Shown: positions 17,944-25,966 of the stretch, piece by piece | How positions within the stretch are numbered: the first letter of the stretch is position 1 | Layout of the letters: every line of letters starts with the position of its first letter | DNA from: Pseudalkalibacillus decolorationis | Lineage (GTDB): Bacteria; Bacillota; Bacilli; Bacillales; Fictibacillaceae | Assembly: GCF_024609785.1 (NCBI RefSeq) | Contig: NZ_JANHJQ010000010.1 | Location: forward strand, 62,001-126,000 | DNA: 64,000 nucleotides | Reading direction: 5' to 3' | Translations under genes and position numbers: made by a program | The notes under the pieces: model-generated | The model's input: only the letters and a program-made list of their open reading frames with translations | What the model was told of the DNA's origin: nothing | Database searches by the model: none

Positions 17944-19110
17944 ATGAAAACAAAATTAATCATCCCTGCCCTTCTCGTCCTGCTAACAGCCTGTTCCGAT
18001 GATACAATTACAAGTGATCAGCTATCGAAAAACGCAATTCCTGTTGACGTTTCCAAGATTGAACGCGGTACTTTTAAATCTTCGGTAGAGCTAGTCGGTA
18101 AGCTCGTACCGTCACGGCAAGAGGTTGTTACTTCGAAAACAGCATTACCAATTGCCAAAATACATGTCCATAATGGAGACGATGTAGAAAAGGGAACGGT
18201 TTTATTCACTCTTGAGAATAGTCAATTAAAACAACAACTTTCACAAGCTACTTCAATAGTAAACACTCTTGAGAATACAAAAATAGAACTACAGGGGATC
18301 GTCGGTCAACAACAAGCAGCGCAAGCCCAAATCAAAAGTATAATCAACTCTTCCATTGAACAAGTTCAAAAAGCAGAAATTCCGGAACAGCAAGAGCTTA
18401 AGAAAGATGTCATTGGTGCTTTAGAGGAGCTGCAAACGTTAAGCCCACAAGGTACACCAACTACAAGCTCAGCTCTTAACTTAGTAAATCAACAACTACA
18501 GCAAGCAAGAGCTGGAGTCAATCAGGCATCAAAAGCAATCCAAGCAACAACGATAACCGCACCGATCAGTGGAACAATTAGTGAAATCAATGTAACGGAA
18601 GGTATGCCGGCTCTCCCCTCTCAGCCCCTTGCAATCGTTTCAGGGAAAAACAACGTGAAAGCCGTTTTTAGTGCCAATAAACATCAGGTTGCCCTTTTAA
18701 AAGAAAAGATGAACTCTATCGTATCCACTGGTGAATCAAACCAAACATACAATGGAACCATACAGTCTATATCTAATGAAGTGAATAAACAGACTAATAC
18801 ATACACCGTTACAGTTCCACTCGGAAAAACAAATGATCGGATAAAGTCTGGAGAACTTGCTACAGGTACATTTATGACCTACAGCAACAAAAACGCCCTA
18901 ATACTTCCCGTTGAGAGTTTGCTCTTCGACGATGGAAAGACTTATGTATTTATCGCCAAAAACCACCAGGCAATCAAGACAAGGATAACCATCAAAAAAG
19001 AACAAAAAGATGTCGTTCAGGTCGATTCAGGACTTAAAGAAGGAGACCTTGTCATCACAAACGGTAAATACCAGCTGACAAATGGTTCGAAAATTAGTTT
19101 TAAAAAGTGA
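17944..19110 (+). CDS. RND efflux periplasmic-adaptor-type lipoprotein
   Basis: Membrane-fusion protein for the RND pump encoded 9 bases downstream. The ATG at 17944 gives a lipoprotein signal (MKTKLIIPALLVLLTAC, lipobox LLTAC); the longer frame would hide it. A biotinyl-lipoyl-like half (PIAKIHVHNGDDVEKGTVLF) precedes a coiled-coil hairpin rich in Q and K (about 80-190). The matching half (APISGTISEINVTEGMPA) and a C-terminal beta-barrel (VQVDSGLKEGDLVITNGKYQL) follow. Length is 388 residues. In a Gram-positive cell such adaptors sit outside the membrane anchored by lipid. Confidence 0.88.
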   Translation: MKTKLIIPALLVLLTACSDDTITSDQLSKNAIPVDVSKIERGTFKSSVELVGKLVPSRQEVVTSKTALPIAKIHVHNGDDVEKGTVLFTLENSQLKQQLSQATSIVNTLENTKIELQGIVGQQQAAQAQIKSIINSSIEQVQKAEIPEQQELKKDVIGALEELQTLSPQGTPTTSSALNLVNQQLQQARAGVNQASKAIQATTITAPISGTISEINVTEGMPALPSQPLAIVSGKNNVKAVFSANKHQVALLKEKMNSIVSTGESNQTYNGTIQSISNEVNKQTNTYTVTVPLGKTNDRIKSGELATGTFMTYSNKNALILPVESLLFDDGKTYVFIAKNHQAIKTRITIKKEQKDVVQVDSGLKEGDLVITNGKYQLTNGSKISFKK

Positions 19111-19119
19111 GTGGAATAA

Positions 19120-22100
19120 ATGAAAATCATTCAATTATCTGTCTTCCGCCCGGTTGCTATGGGCATGGTCATTTTGTTCATGCTAATCATCGGCGCTGTA
19201 AGTGTCAAGAATACACCTGTAAATTTGTTTCCTGATCTAACATTTCCTGTTGCTGCTGTTACAGTTACATATGATGGAGCAAGTCCTGAAGAAGTTGAAA
19301 AACTTCTAGCTCAGCCAATCGAAAACATCATGGGAACGATCCCAAATGTTGAAAGTGTCTCTTCCGTATCAAGAAATGGAGGTGCACTCGTTATCGTATC
19401 CTACGACTGGGGAACAGATATGGATTTTGCTGCCTTAAAAATGCGTGAACAACTCGATGCAGTTCGCGAACAGCTTCCACCTGATGTCCCTCAGCCTAGA
19501 GTCTTACGCTTTAACCCAAATGACCTTCCTATCGTTCGTTTAGGAATACAAGCACCAGAAGGGGATTTAGTTGCTGCCAAGAAGCTTGTTGAAAATGAAA
19601 TTAAACCTGTACTTGATTCGGTTGCTGGTGTTGCATCAGTGACCGTTGAAGGGGGAACAGAAAAGGTAGTAAATGTAACAATTGATCCTCAAAAGCTCAA
19701 GGAGCATGGACTAACAATCGATTCACTCCGGAACATCCTTGCAGCTGAAAATGTTACACTTCCAAGTGGATCAATTAAAGAAAAGGGATATCAATATCCA
19801 ATCCGTGTCGTTGGTGAATTCGAATCACTTATTACGTTAAAACAATTACCTATACCTACTGAAAAAGGGATCGTCGAACTACAAAATCTTGTTGAGCTTA
19901 AAGAAACGACTTCCCCTGCTGATCAAATCAGTTATCTTAATGGTAAACCGAGCATCGGGCTCTCGATTTTGAAACAATCCGGTGAAAATACAGTTACCGT
20001 TGTAAACCAGATCGAAGCAGAACTTGAAACACTGGACCTGCCTGAAAACGTTCAATTAGAAACGATTTTCAATCAAGCCAAATTTATTAAACAATCCATT
20101 AATTCCGTGATTTGGAATATGGTGATTGGAAGCTTACTTGCAGCTGGGGTTCTATTTCTATTTTTACGAAATATCCGAAGTACGTTAATCATCGGCTTTT
20201 CGATTCCAATATCCGTGATGACAGCGTTTATTTTCATGTACTTTTCAGGACAAACCTTAAATTTATTAACACTCGGCGGATTGGCCCTCGGTGTTGGAAT
20301 GATTGTTGATAATTCAATCGTAATCCTTGAAAACATTTACCGCCTGCGAGAAAAAGGACTCCCCCTTAAAAAGGCAGCAATAAATGGAACGAAAGAAGTT
20401 GGCGGAGCAGTAATTGCTTCTACACTTACAACAATTGTCGTTTTCTTACCGATCATTTTTGTAGACGGTCTTGCAGCACAACTATTTAAACCACTTGCTT
20501 TAAGTGTAACCTATGCCCTACTTGCATCACTCATTACAGCCTTAATTATCGTACCATTGCTATCATCGAACTTGTTAAAACTGAAGAAAGGAACATCTCG
20601 ATTTCAAGGGAAGTATAGTCGCTTTCAAACACGGTATGTCTATATGGTAAAAAAAGCTTTGAAGTATCCGAAACGGGTTATTATAGGTACAGTAATCCTT
20701 CTTGCTGTTTCGTTGTCTGCTATACCCTTGATTGGTACTGAATTCTTACCTGCACAGGACCAAAGCTATATCAATCTCTCGATGGAGCTACCACCAGGAA
20801 GTTCAACAGATGCAACCTATGAAAAGACAGAAAAAATAAATAAACAACTAGAAAAACTGGAAGAGATCGATCTTTATTATGTCACTGTCGGTGGATCCAA
20901 CGACTTTTCGATTCAGGCAGGTTCCAACACAAACACGGCGATGTACAGTATTTTGTTAAATCCGATTAATGAACGAAACAAATCTGACGTTCAAGTTGCT
21001 GAAGAAATTCGAAACTCATTAAGCAAAGTAAAAGGTGCAGAAATTTCCGTCGAAGCAAGCGATGCTGGATTTTCTGAAGACCCCGTTTCATTAGAAATTA
21101 CAGGTCCTGATTTAAAAACACTCGAGGATATTTCTAAAAATGTCAGGAAAGAAATCAATGAGGTGAATGGGATCCGGGAAGTTACATCCAATTACGAGAC
21201 AGGAAATCCTCAAATTGAAATTGAACTGAATCGGACTAAGGCTGCTTATTACGGACTAACGAGCGCTCAGGTGTCAAAATCCATTCAAGATGCAACAAAT
21301 GGAACCGTTGCTACTGTTCTAAATCGCAGTGGGGATCAAGTTGATGTCCAATTACAAATTGACCCGGAACAAATTTCTTCATTAGAAGATTTGAAAAACT
21401 TACAACTAGTAACACCAACTGATGAATTAATTTCATTAAAATCGATTGCCAAAATTGATTTTGGCAAAGGTCCAAGTCAAATTAACAGAACCGATCGTTT
21501 AAGAGAAATTCGAATAACAGCTTCAATACTGGATCGAGACCTCGGAAATGTGATTGAAGATATAAAAGAAAAAGTAAAAAGAGAGATTAATCTGCCGCCC
21601 GGATACTCAATTACATTCGGAGGACAAACCGAACAAATGGAAGATGCTTTCCTGAAATTGAGTGGTGCACTTGCCCTTGCAATCGTACTCATTTACATGG
21701 TCATGGCCGGGCAGTTCGAATCATTCTTTTATCCGTTTATCATTCTTCTTTCAATTCCATTAACTGTTATCGGAATCATCACAGGTCTGCTCCTTACCAA
21801 TCAACCATTTGGCGTTGGCTCACTTGTCGGAATATTAATATTAAGCGGGATTGTCGTTAATAACGCCATCGTTCTTATCGACTATGTTAACCTTCTGAAA
21901 AAGAAAGGTATATCAACAGAGAGAGCACTTGTTCGAGCGGGTCGTGCCCGTCTACGCCCCATTTTAATGACAACATTAACTACGGTGTTAGGCTTAATTC
22001 CTTTGATGCTTGGTATTGGAGAGGGTACCGAAATTCAACAACCTATGGCGATTGTTATCATCTTTGGTCTGACGTTTGGCACACTGATTAGTCTTATATT

Positions 22101-22176
22101 CATACCTGTTGTCTACAATCAATTTGATTACATTAAGCATAAACGAACTGAGAAAAAGGATAGACAGAAAGACTAA
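19120..22176 (+). CDS. RND-family efflux pump (AcrB/SwrC type)
   Basis: Proton-driven exporter of 1018 residues with the duplicated 6+6 membrane layout and two large external loops. TM1 starts at the extreme N-terminus (SVFRPVAMGMVILFMLIIGAV), and the porter motif NLFPDLTFP follows. TM4 contains GVGMIVDNSIVILENIYR; one of the two adjacent TM4 aspartates of AcrB is Asn here. The second half repeats the pattern (GILILSGIVVNNAIVLIDYVN). B. subtilis SwrC is a relative exporting surfactin; the substrate here is unknown. No TetR- or MarR-type regulator is adjacent. The gene pair is inserted between spx and yjbC. Confidence 0.92.
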   Translation: MKIIQLSVFRPVAMGMVILFMLIIGAVSVKNTPVNLFPDLTFPVAAVTVTYDGASPEEVEKLLAQPIENIMGTIPNVESVSSVSRNGGALVIVSYDWGTDMDFAALKMREQLDAVREQLPPDVPQPRVLRFNPNDLPIVRLGIQAPEGDLVAAKKLVENEIKPVLDSVAGVASVTVEGGTEKVVNVTIDPQKLKEHGLTIDSLRNILAAENVTLPSGSIKEKGYQYPIRVVGEFESLITLKQLPIPTEKGIVELQNLVELKETTSPADQISYLNGKPSIGLSILKQSGENTVTVVNQIEAELETLDLPENVQLETIFNQAKFIKQSINSVIWNMVIGSLLAAGVLFLFLRNIRSTLIIGFSIPISVMTAFIFMYFSGQTLNLLTLGGLALGVGMIVDNSIVILENIYRLREKGLPLKKAAINGTKEVGGAVIASTLTTIVVFLPIIFVDGLAAQLFKPLALSVTYALLASLITALIIVPLLSSNLLKLKKGTSRFQGKYSRFQTRYVYMVKKALKYPKRVIIGTVILLAVSLSAIPLIGTEFLPAQDQSYINLSMELPPGSSTDATYEKTEKINKQLEKLEEIDLYYVTVGGSNDFSIQAGSNTNTAMYSILLNPINERNKSDVQVAEEIRNSLSKVKGAEISVEASDAGFSEDPVSLEITGPDLKTLEDISKNVRKEINEVNGIREVTSNYETGNPQIEIELNRTKAAYYGLTSAQVSKSIQDATNGTVATVLNRSGDQVDVQLQIDPEQISSLEDLKNLQLVTPTDELISLKSIAKIDFGKGPSQINRTDRLREIRITASILDRDLGNVIEDIKEKVKREINLPPGYSITFGGQTEQMEDAFLKLSGALALAIVLIYMVMAGQFESFFYPFIILLSIPLTVIGIITGLLLTNQPFGVGSLVGILILSGIVVNNAIVLIDYVNLLKKKGISTERALVRAGRARLRPILMTTLTTVLGLIPLMLGIGEGTEIQQPMAIVIIFGLTFGTLISLIFIPVVYNQFDYIKHKRTEKKDRQKD

Positions 22177-22219
22177 CCAAATGTTGACGATCTGTAAGAA
22201 AAGATCATAGTTGAGTGAG

Positions 22220-22312
22220 ATAAAGAAAACTTGGCTAGCGCCAAGCCTTAGCGCAGGCGATCGCCTTAGTTGCGCTTATACTATAGAAAGTATTTTTATA
22301 CTTTATTAACGT
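22220..22312 (+). repeat. Family B repeat, copy B3 (reference copy)
   Basis: This 93-bp element has three predicted hairpins in a row. CTTGGC-TAGC-GCCAAG is at 22230-22245. AGCGCA / TGCGCT encloses the perfect palindrome GGCGATCGCC at 22250-22276. AGAAAGTAT-TTTT-ATACTTT is near 22285-22304. It ends TTAACGTG. It is non-coding and lies just after the efflux operon. Confidence 0.88.
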
Positions 22313-22319
22313 GAAAAAT

Positions 22320-22397
22320 AAAAAGGGTTGACCTTAAAATGGAAGTAACATCGGCTTCTTCAATACGCAGGAGCCGGTTCCATAGGTCACCCTTTTT
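22320..22397. terminator. Long branched hairpin between convergent genes
   Basis: AAAAAGGGTTGACCT pairs with AGGTCACCCTTTTT with one bulge. Between them GGAAG..CGGCT and AGCCGGTTCC form a second stem. Outer A and T runs suit termination in both directions, for the RND operon and the small gene at 22402. Confidence 0.7.
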
Positions 22398-22401
22398 CAT
22401 G

Positions 22402-22527
22402 TCATGCAGTATGTTTTGATTGAGATGCAGGCCCATTATTGGGTTGTGGGTTCCAACCACGAAGCCTTTTTTTGAGGAGATCTTTTAACCATTCGCGTTT
22501 CTTTTTATTTTTCGTACGGCGTTTCAT
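22402..22527 (-). CDS. 41-residue highly basic small protein
   Basis: MKRRTKNKKKREWLKDLLKK begins a 41-residue product with 14 Lys/Arg, then a tryptophan-proline segment (GWNPQPNNG) and a polar end. AAAGGACGGTGA precedes the ATG at a good distance, and the stop abuts a terminator-like hairpin. I do not recognise a family. The basic half suggests nucleic-acid or membrane contact, but that is only composition. It precedes the terminator and follows yjbC on the same strand with a 24-base gap, so it may be cotranscribed with yjbC. Confidence 0.65.
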   Translation of the reverse strand: MKRRTKNKKKREWLKDLLKKRLRGWNPQPNNGPASQSKHTA

Positions 22528-22551
22528 TTGACTCACCGTCCTTTCATGTTA

Positions 22552-23094
22552 TCACTCTTCAAAGGTGAGAACATCATCAACATCCTGATAGGTTTTTCCG
22601 TAAAGCTCTTTATCTTTGTACGTATGAATCTTCTCGTAAGTCTTCTTGACACTTTCATATATAACCTCTTCGGATTCTGCATTTGGCGACCAGAATAGAA
22701 TTTCCATTTCGTTTATTTCATTTGTTGCAAGAGAGCGACGACGATATCCAATCGATTCTGCATGGGTAAAACCTTCTCGTTTATAGAAGCGGAGCCTTTT
22801 TTCTGTGTCTGAATCCTCATAGTCCACTGGTTCTACTTCAAGAATAATAGGCTTTCCTTTCGCTTTTAGTTTCTCCAAAAGCTTACGTCCAGTTCCTTGT
22901 CCGCGTGCTGCACCCGATACAAAGATATAGTCGATAAAGATAAAATCTTCAAACTCGACATACATGAGCACATGATTTTCGCCCTCATCCTTGTGGTATA
23001 CATCGCTCTTTTCTTTCAATAACAATTCCATGTGTTGCTTTGATTTCATTTCTTCAATCGGAAAATATTGGTTTAATTTTTCGTACCAGTTCAT
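22552..23094 (-). CDS. yjbC: GNAT-type acetyltransferase YjbC
   Basis: Putative N-acetyltransferase of 180 residues. The start at 23094 (MNWYEKLNQYFPIEEMKS) matches the B. subtilis YjbC N-terminus as I recall it and has AAAGGAT upstream. The frame runs 47 codons further upstream but without support. The acetyl-CoA loop is visible in FVSGAARGQGTGRKLLEKLK. The substrate is unknown. In B. subtilis yjbC and spx form a stress-induced operon; here they are about 5 kb apart, so that coupling is lost. Confidence 0.85.
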   Translation of the reverse strand: MNWYEKLNQYFPIEEMKSKQHMELLLKEKSDVYHKDEGENHVLMYVEFEDFIFIDYIFVSGAARGQGTGRKLLEKLKAKGKPIILEVEPVDYEDSDTEKRLRFYKREGFTHAESIGYRRRSLATNEINEMEILFWSPNAESEEVIYESVKKTYEKIHTYKDKELYGKTYQDVDDVLTFEE

Positions 23095-23391
23095 AGATCT
23101 ATCCTTTCTTTTTTGATTCTTCATTTCCATTATAACACAACCTCCACTTGTCTCTAAATGGTCTACTGTAGGCAAAGTTGTCATTTGAATTCCCATTTCA
23201 GAATATTCTCTTCTTTCCATCTCCTGAAACTTCATTTACAATAGTCGTATAAGATCAAAAAGTCGACGAATTTGAAAGGCGCTAATTCGCAACTTTCAGT
23301 AACTACAATCTTGATAACCCAGGTGACTATTTGAACATCTTCTAGTAGTATAAGATAAAGATGGATGTACCATTCACAGGAGGTATCCTTC

Positions 23392-23574
23392 ATGCAATTC
23401 TTTGTAGATTTAGCATTGCTTTCACTATGTATTATTGGTTTGACTGCGTTTATGGGAGTCATCACACATGGATCCGCATCTCGGTTATTTGGTAAAAGCA
23501 GGAGACAGTTCTTTGCAGTAAAAAGTAGGGAAACCCAAACAGGCTGGAGAAAAGTCCAACGAAGAAATACGTAA
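23392..23574 (+). CDS. Small single-span membrane protein
   Basis: A 60-residue protein with one N-terminal hydrophobic helix (about 3-23) and a basic C-terminal tail (RRQFFAVKSRETQTGWRKVQRR). AGGAGGT is 7 bases before the ATG at 23392; the frame opens nine codons earlier but without a site. A strong terminator follows. Family not recognised. It would be anchored with its basic tail in the cytoplasm by the positive-inside rule. Confidence 0.65.
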   Translation: MQFFVDLALLSLCIIGLTAFMGVITHGSASRLFGKSRRQFFAVKSRETQTGWRKVQRRNT

Positions 23575-23612
23575 GAAAACGGAGTGGGGATATTTCCCAC
23601 TCCGTTTTCTTT
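23575..23612. terminator. Strong bidirectional terminator
   Basis: AAAACGGAGTGGG-ATATT-CCCACTCCGTTTT, a perfect 13-bp stem with A and T runs on both sides. It ends the small membrane gene. Confidence 0.92.
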
Positions 23613-23672
23613 CAAAGAACGTGTATCTTAATACGTGAGAGCACTAAGAGGATAATCATATTACGTATTCCT

Positions 23673-24869
23673 TTAATTTAAAGGTGTATAATCCACATTT
23701 GGTGTGTAGGTATTTCCAGCATCCCATAACAAAAATTCCTCGATACCATTCTCATTCAACGCACGAATCTGTGCTTCGACCTCTTCTTTACCATACACTT
23801 GATAATTCCCACTTCCGAGGTACGATGCAGTGAAGTCTTGAATCCAAGGTCTAGAAATTGGTGGATCTTCCATTTTACTAAGCTTCTTATTCTCTACCTT
23901 AGAATATTCAGTGACGAGCTTATAAGGGACAAGGTCCGGCTTTGCAATGCCAAAATACGACGTCCAATGACTCGGATAAATCATTGAAGAAATGACATCG
24001 ACATGTTCCGAGATCTTTGTGAAATTTTGCCCGATCCCAGGAGCTGCAGGTAATGTTGCAGTATACCCGAATATATCAACAGATACCTTCACACCGTATG
24101 GCTTTAATTGTTTCTCAGCATAGGCTACAAAGTCCGTAACCGCTTTAACTCGTTTTTGTACATCCGTAAGTTCAAGGTCCTTATAATCCCCCATATCGTA
24201 ATTCAATTCATCACCACGGTGTTCAAACCCTTCAGGGAATCGTACATAGTCGAATTGAATTTCTTCAAAGCCAAGTTTTGCTGCTTCAATTGCAACTTGC
24301 ACATTATAGTCCCAAACTTCTTTTTGAAATGGACTAACAAAAGCTTCACCACGACCATTCTTCCAAATTTTTTTCCCTTCTTTGAAAGAAAGTTCAGGTT
24401 TTCTTTCCGCTAGTATAGAATCCTTAAACACTACTACCCGGGCAATAGGATAAATCTTATGTTTCTCCATCACCTCCAACATTTTCCTTGGCTCTTTAAT
24501 AAATGGTTTACCATATGGGTGAAGAGGTGAATTTTTATCAGGGATATATGTTATATTTCCATAATCATCCTTGATATCGATTACCATAGCATTCAGGTCC
24601 GATCTGTCTATAAGTGAGACCAGTTTCTCAAACCGGCTTCCCCCAGCAGAATGTCCTGTGACATATATCCCTCGAACCGCATCCGGATAAGTAAATTCTA
24701 ACCCTGAGTCATAAATGAAGCGAGGCAGTTGTTTTGGAAGTTCCCTTTTCATGAGATGTGTTTCAATTCCTGTATGTAACGAGACTTCTTTCTCTGGATT
24801 TGCTTCTGCTAGTTCCCATTGTGGAAATGACAACAAAAACAGGGACATGGCTACCTTCATCATTCCCAT
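23673..24869 (-). CDS. Secreted putative glycoside hydrolase (DUF4015)
   Basis: Exported TIM-barrel-type protein of the DUF4015 family. The ATG at 24869 has GGGAGG 8 bases upstream and gives a signal peptide (MGMMKVAMSLFLLSFPQW, cleavage near LAEA-NP). The core runs from VRGIYVTGHSAG through MVIDIKDDYGNITY, FEEIQFDYVRFPEGF, VSVDIFGYTA and SSMIYPSHW to EEFLLWDAGNTYT. The conserved Asp and Glu residues on strand ends look like glycosidase active-site residues, but no substrate is known. It is alone, with two family B repeats upstream. Confidence 0.85.
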   Translation of the reverse strand: MGMMKVAMSLFLLSFPQWELAEANPEKEVSLHTGIETHLMKRELPKQLPRFIYDSGLEFTYPDAVRGIYVTGHSAGGSRFEKLVSLIDRSDLNAMVIDIKDDYGNITYIPDKNSPLHPYGKPFIKEPRKMLEVMEKHKIYPIARVVVFKDSILAERKPELSFKEGKKIWKNGRGEAFVSPFQKEVWDYNVQVAIEAAKLGFEEIQFDYVRFPEGFEHRGDELNYDMGDYKDLELTDVQKRVKAVTDFVAYAEKQLKPYGVKVSVDIFGYTATLPAAPGIGQNFTKISEHVDVISSMIYPSHWTSYFGIAKPDLVPYKLVTEYSKVENKKLSKMEDPPISRPWIQDFTASYLGSGNYQVYGKEEVEAQIRALNENGIEEFLLWDAGNTYTPNVDYTPLN

Positions 24870-24958
24870 TATTTTTTCCTCCCAGCTGATCAACTCTATG
24901 ATTCTATTATAGGAAACAATTGGGTTAATGAAAAGGATATTTCGACATATTTTTCTTG

Positions 24959-25052
24959 CACGTTAAGAAAGTATAAAAATACTTTCTATAGTATAAGCGC
25001 GACTAAGGCTCGGCCGGTGCCAAGGGTTTGGCTTTACCAAGTTTTCTTTATA
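24959..25052 (-). repeat. Family B repeat, copy B4
   Basis: The plus strand starts CACGTTAAGAAAGTATAAAA, continues through ATACTTTCTATAGTATAAGCGC, and ends CCAAGTTTTCTTTATA. The middle differs from B3: GGCTCGGCCGGTGCCAAGG replaces the GGCGATCGCC hairpin. It is directly followed by copy B5 in the same orientation. Confidence 0.85.
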
Positions 25053-25144
25053 CGTTAAGAAAGTATAAAAAATACTTTCTATAGTATAAGCGCAACTAAG
25101 GCTCGGCCGGCGCCAAGGGCTTGGCTTTACCAAGTTTTCTTTAT
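25053..25144 (-). repeat. Family B repeat, copy B5 (tandem with B4)
   Basis: Almost identical to B4 over its whole length, including the GGCTCGGCCGGcGCCAAGGG centre, and directly joined to it. This is the only head-to-tail pair in the window. Confidence 0.85.
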
Positions 25145-25201
25145 TTTTGGCACGTTTTTATTTTATAAATATAATTCCTTAATATTTTTGATTTGAAAAG
25201 C

Positions 25202-25230
25202 TTGATACCAAAGTACAATCGTGCTATAGT
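25202..25230 (+). promoter_or_regulatory. SigA-type promoter for leader ORF and HD gene
   Basis: TTGATA and TATAGT with a 17-base spacer. A transcript from near 25237 would carry the leader ORF and then the HD-domain gene. Confidence 0.7.
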
Positions 25231-25262
25231 GTTGAACAATATACTAAAAAGAGGAATTCAAA

Positions 25263-25313
25263 ATGTTGGTCTATAGCGACATTTTACACCCTTTGAAATT
25301 AAAGGAGGTTTAG
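25263..25313 (+). CDS. 16-codon leader peptide
   Basis: ATG at 25263 with an AGAGGAA site upstream encodes MLVYSDILHPLKLKEV and stops at TAG. The last codons (AAG GAG GTT TAG) are themselves the AAAGGAGGT ribosome site of the next gene, whose ATG is two bases past the stop. Ribosomes reading the leader would therefore cover or expose that site. The layout suggests translational coupling or attenuation. No transcription terminator was seen between the two, and no signal sensed by the peptide is evident. Confidence 0.55.
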   Translation: MLVYSDILHPLKLKEV

Positions 25314-25315
25314 AC

Positions 25316-25861
25316 ATGCGAAAATTGTTACTATATGATATTTTTCATAACCCACAAACGCAAAAATATTTAAAACGTTCTGGTGTAGCCCATGCAATCG
25401 CCGCTAGCTATCATGCACTTACACTAGCGAGAAAATATAACGTTAATCCAGATTTGGCGACAAAGGCTGCACTACTCCATGATATTGGACACTATACGTG
25501 GTACCGTAATGGTGAATGGGATTATGATCTCTATAAAGCGAACGACATACATGCAATTAAAGGAGCTGAGCGTGCTCATAAAATCTTAATCGAACTCGAT
25601 GAGGATCGTGAAAGTGCAAAAGCAATTGCACTGGCGATTTTGCTTCATACAGATTCCTACTTACCCGAAGGAGCACTTCAATTGGATCCCTTGCAACAGG
25701 TAGTCAAGCTTGCAGATGAGGCAGATGAAGAACCCGGTGGAATGCATCATTATCGTACAATAAGTAATGAACGTGCATGCTTAATGATTAAGAAATTGGA
25801 CGAAAAGGTTAATGAAGTACTTTTAACTGACCCAACTACCACGTTAAAACAACCTAGTTAG
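25316..25861 (+). CDS. HD-domain metal-dependent phosphohydrolase
   Basis: HD superfamily protein of 181 residues. The metal ligands are visible: His33 (SYHALTLA), His55-Asp56 (ALLHDIGHYTW), and a later histidine/aspartate pair (LLHTDSYLPEG; VVKLADEADE). It resembles predicted HD hydrolases acting on nucleotides, but not closely enough to one named enzyme to give a substrate. Translation starts with AAAGGAGGT, overlapped by the leader ORF. A sigma-A promoter lies 85 bases before the start. Confidence 0.82.
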   Translation: MRKLLLYDIFHNPQTQKYLKRSGVAHAIAASYHALTLARKYNVNPDLATKAALLHDIGHYTWYRNGEWDYDLYKANDIHAIKGAERAHKILIELDEDRESAKAIALAILLHTDSYLPEGALQLDPLQQVVKLADEADEEPGGMHHYRTISNERACLMIKKLDEKVNEVLLTDPTTTLKQPS

Positions 25862-25927
25862 TACATGAATCGTTCTCCTTATATATTATATATACGAAGC
25901 GTCCGCTTTGATTATACGGAAATCCTT

Positions 25928-25966
25928 TCAAAATAAAAACAGCCTGACTGAATGAGTCAGACTGTT
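25928..25966 (-). terminator. Terminator after degV
   Basis: CAGTCTGACT and AGTCAGGCTG form a stem that starts right at the degV stop, followed by TTTTTATTTT. Confidence 0.88.

Noticed and set aside
23236-23345. A further family A copy before the small membrane gene
   Set aside because: TCAAAAAGTCGACGAATTTG and TATTTGAACATC resemble family A pieces, but the similarity is too short and broken to call.
24959-25144. CRISPR-like array
   Set aside because: Two direct repeats with no spacers; the repeat unit is the dispersed family B element found elsewhere.
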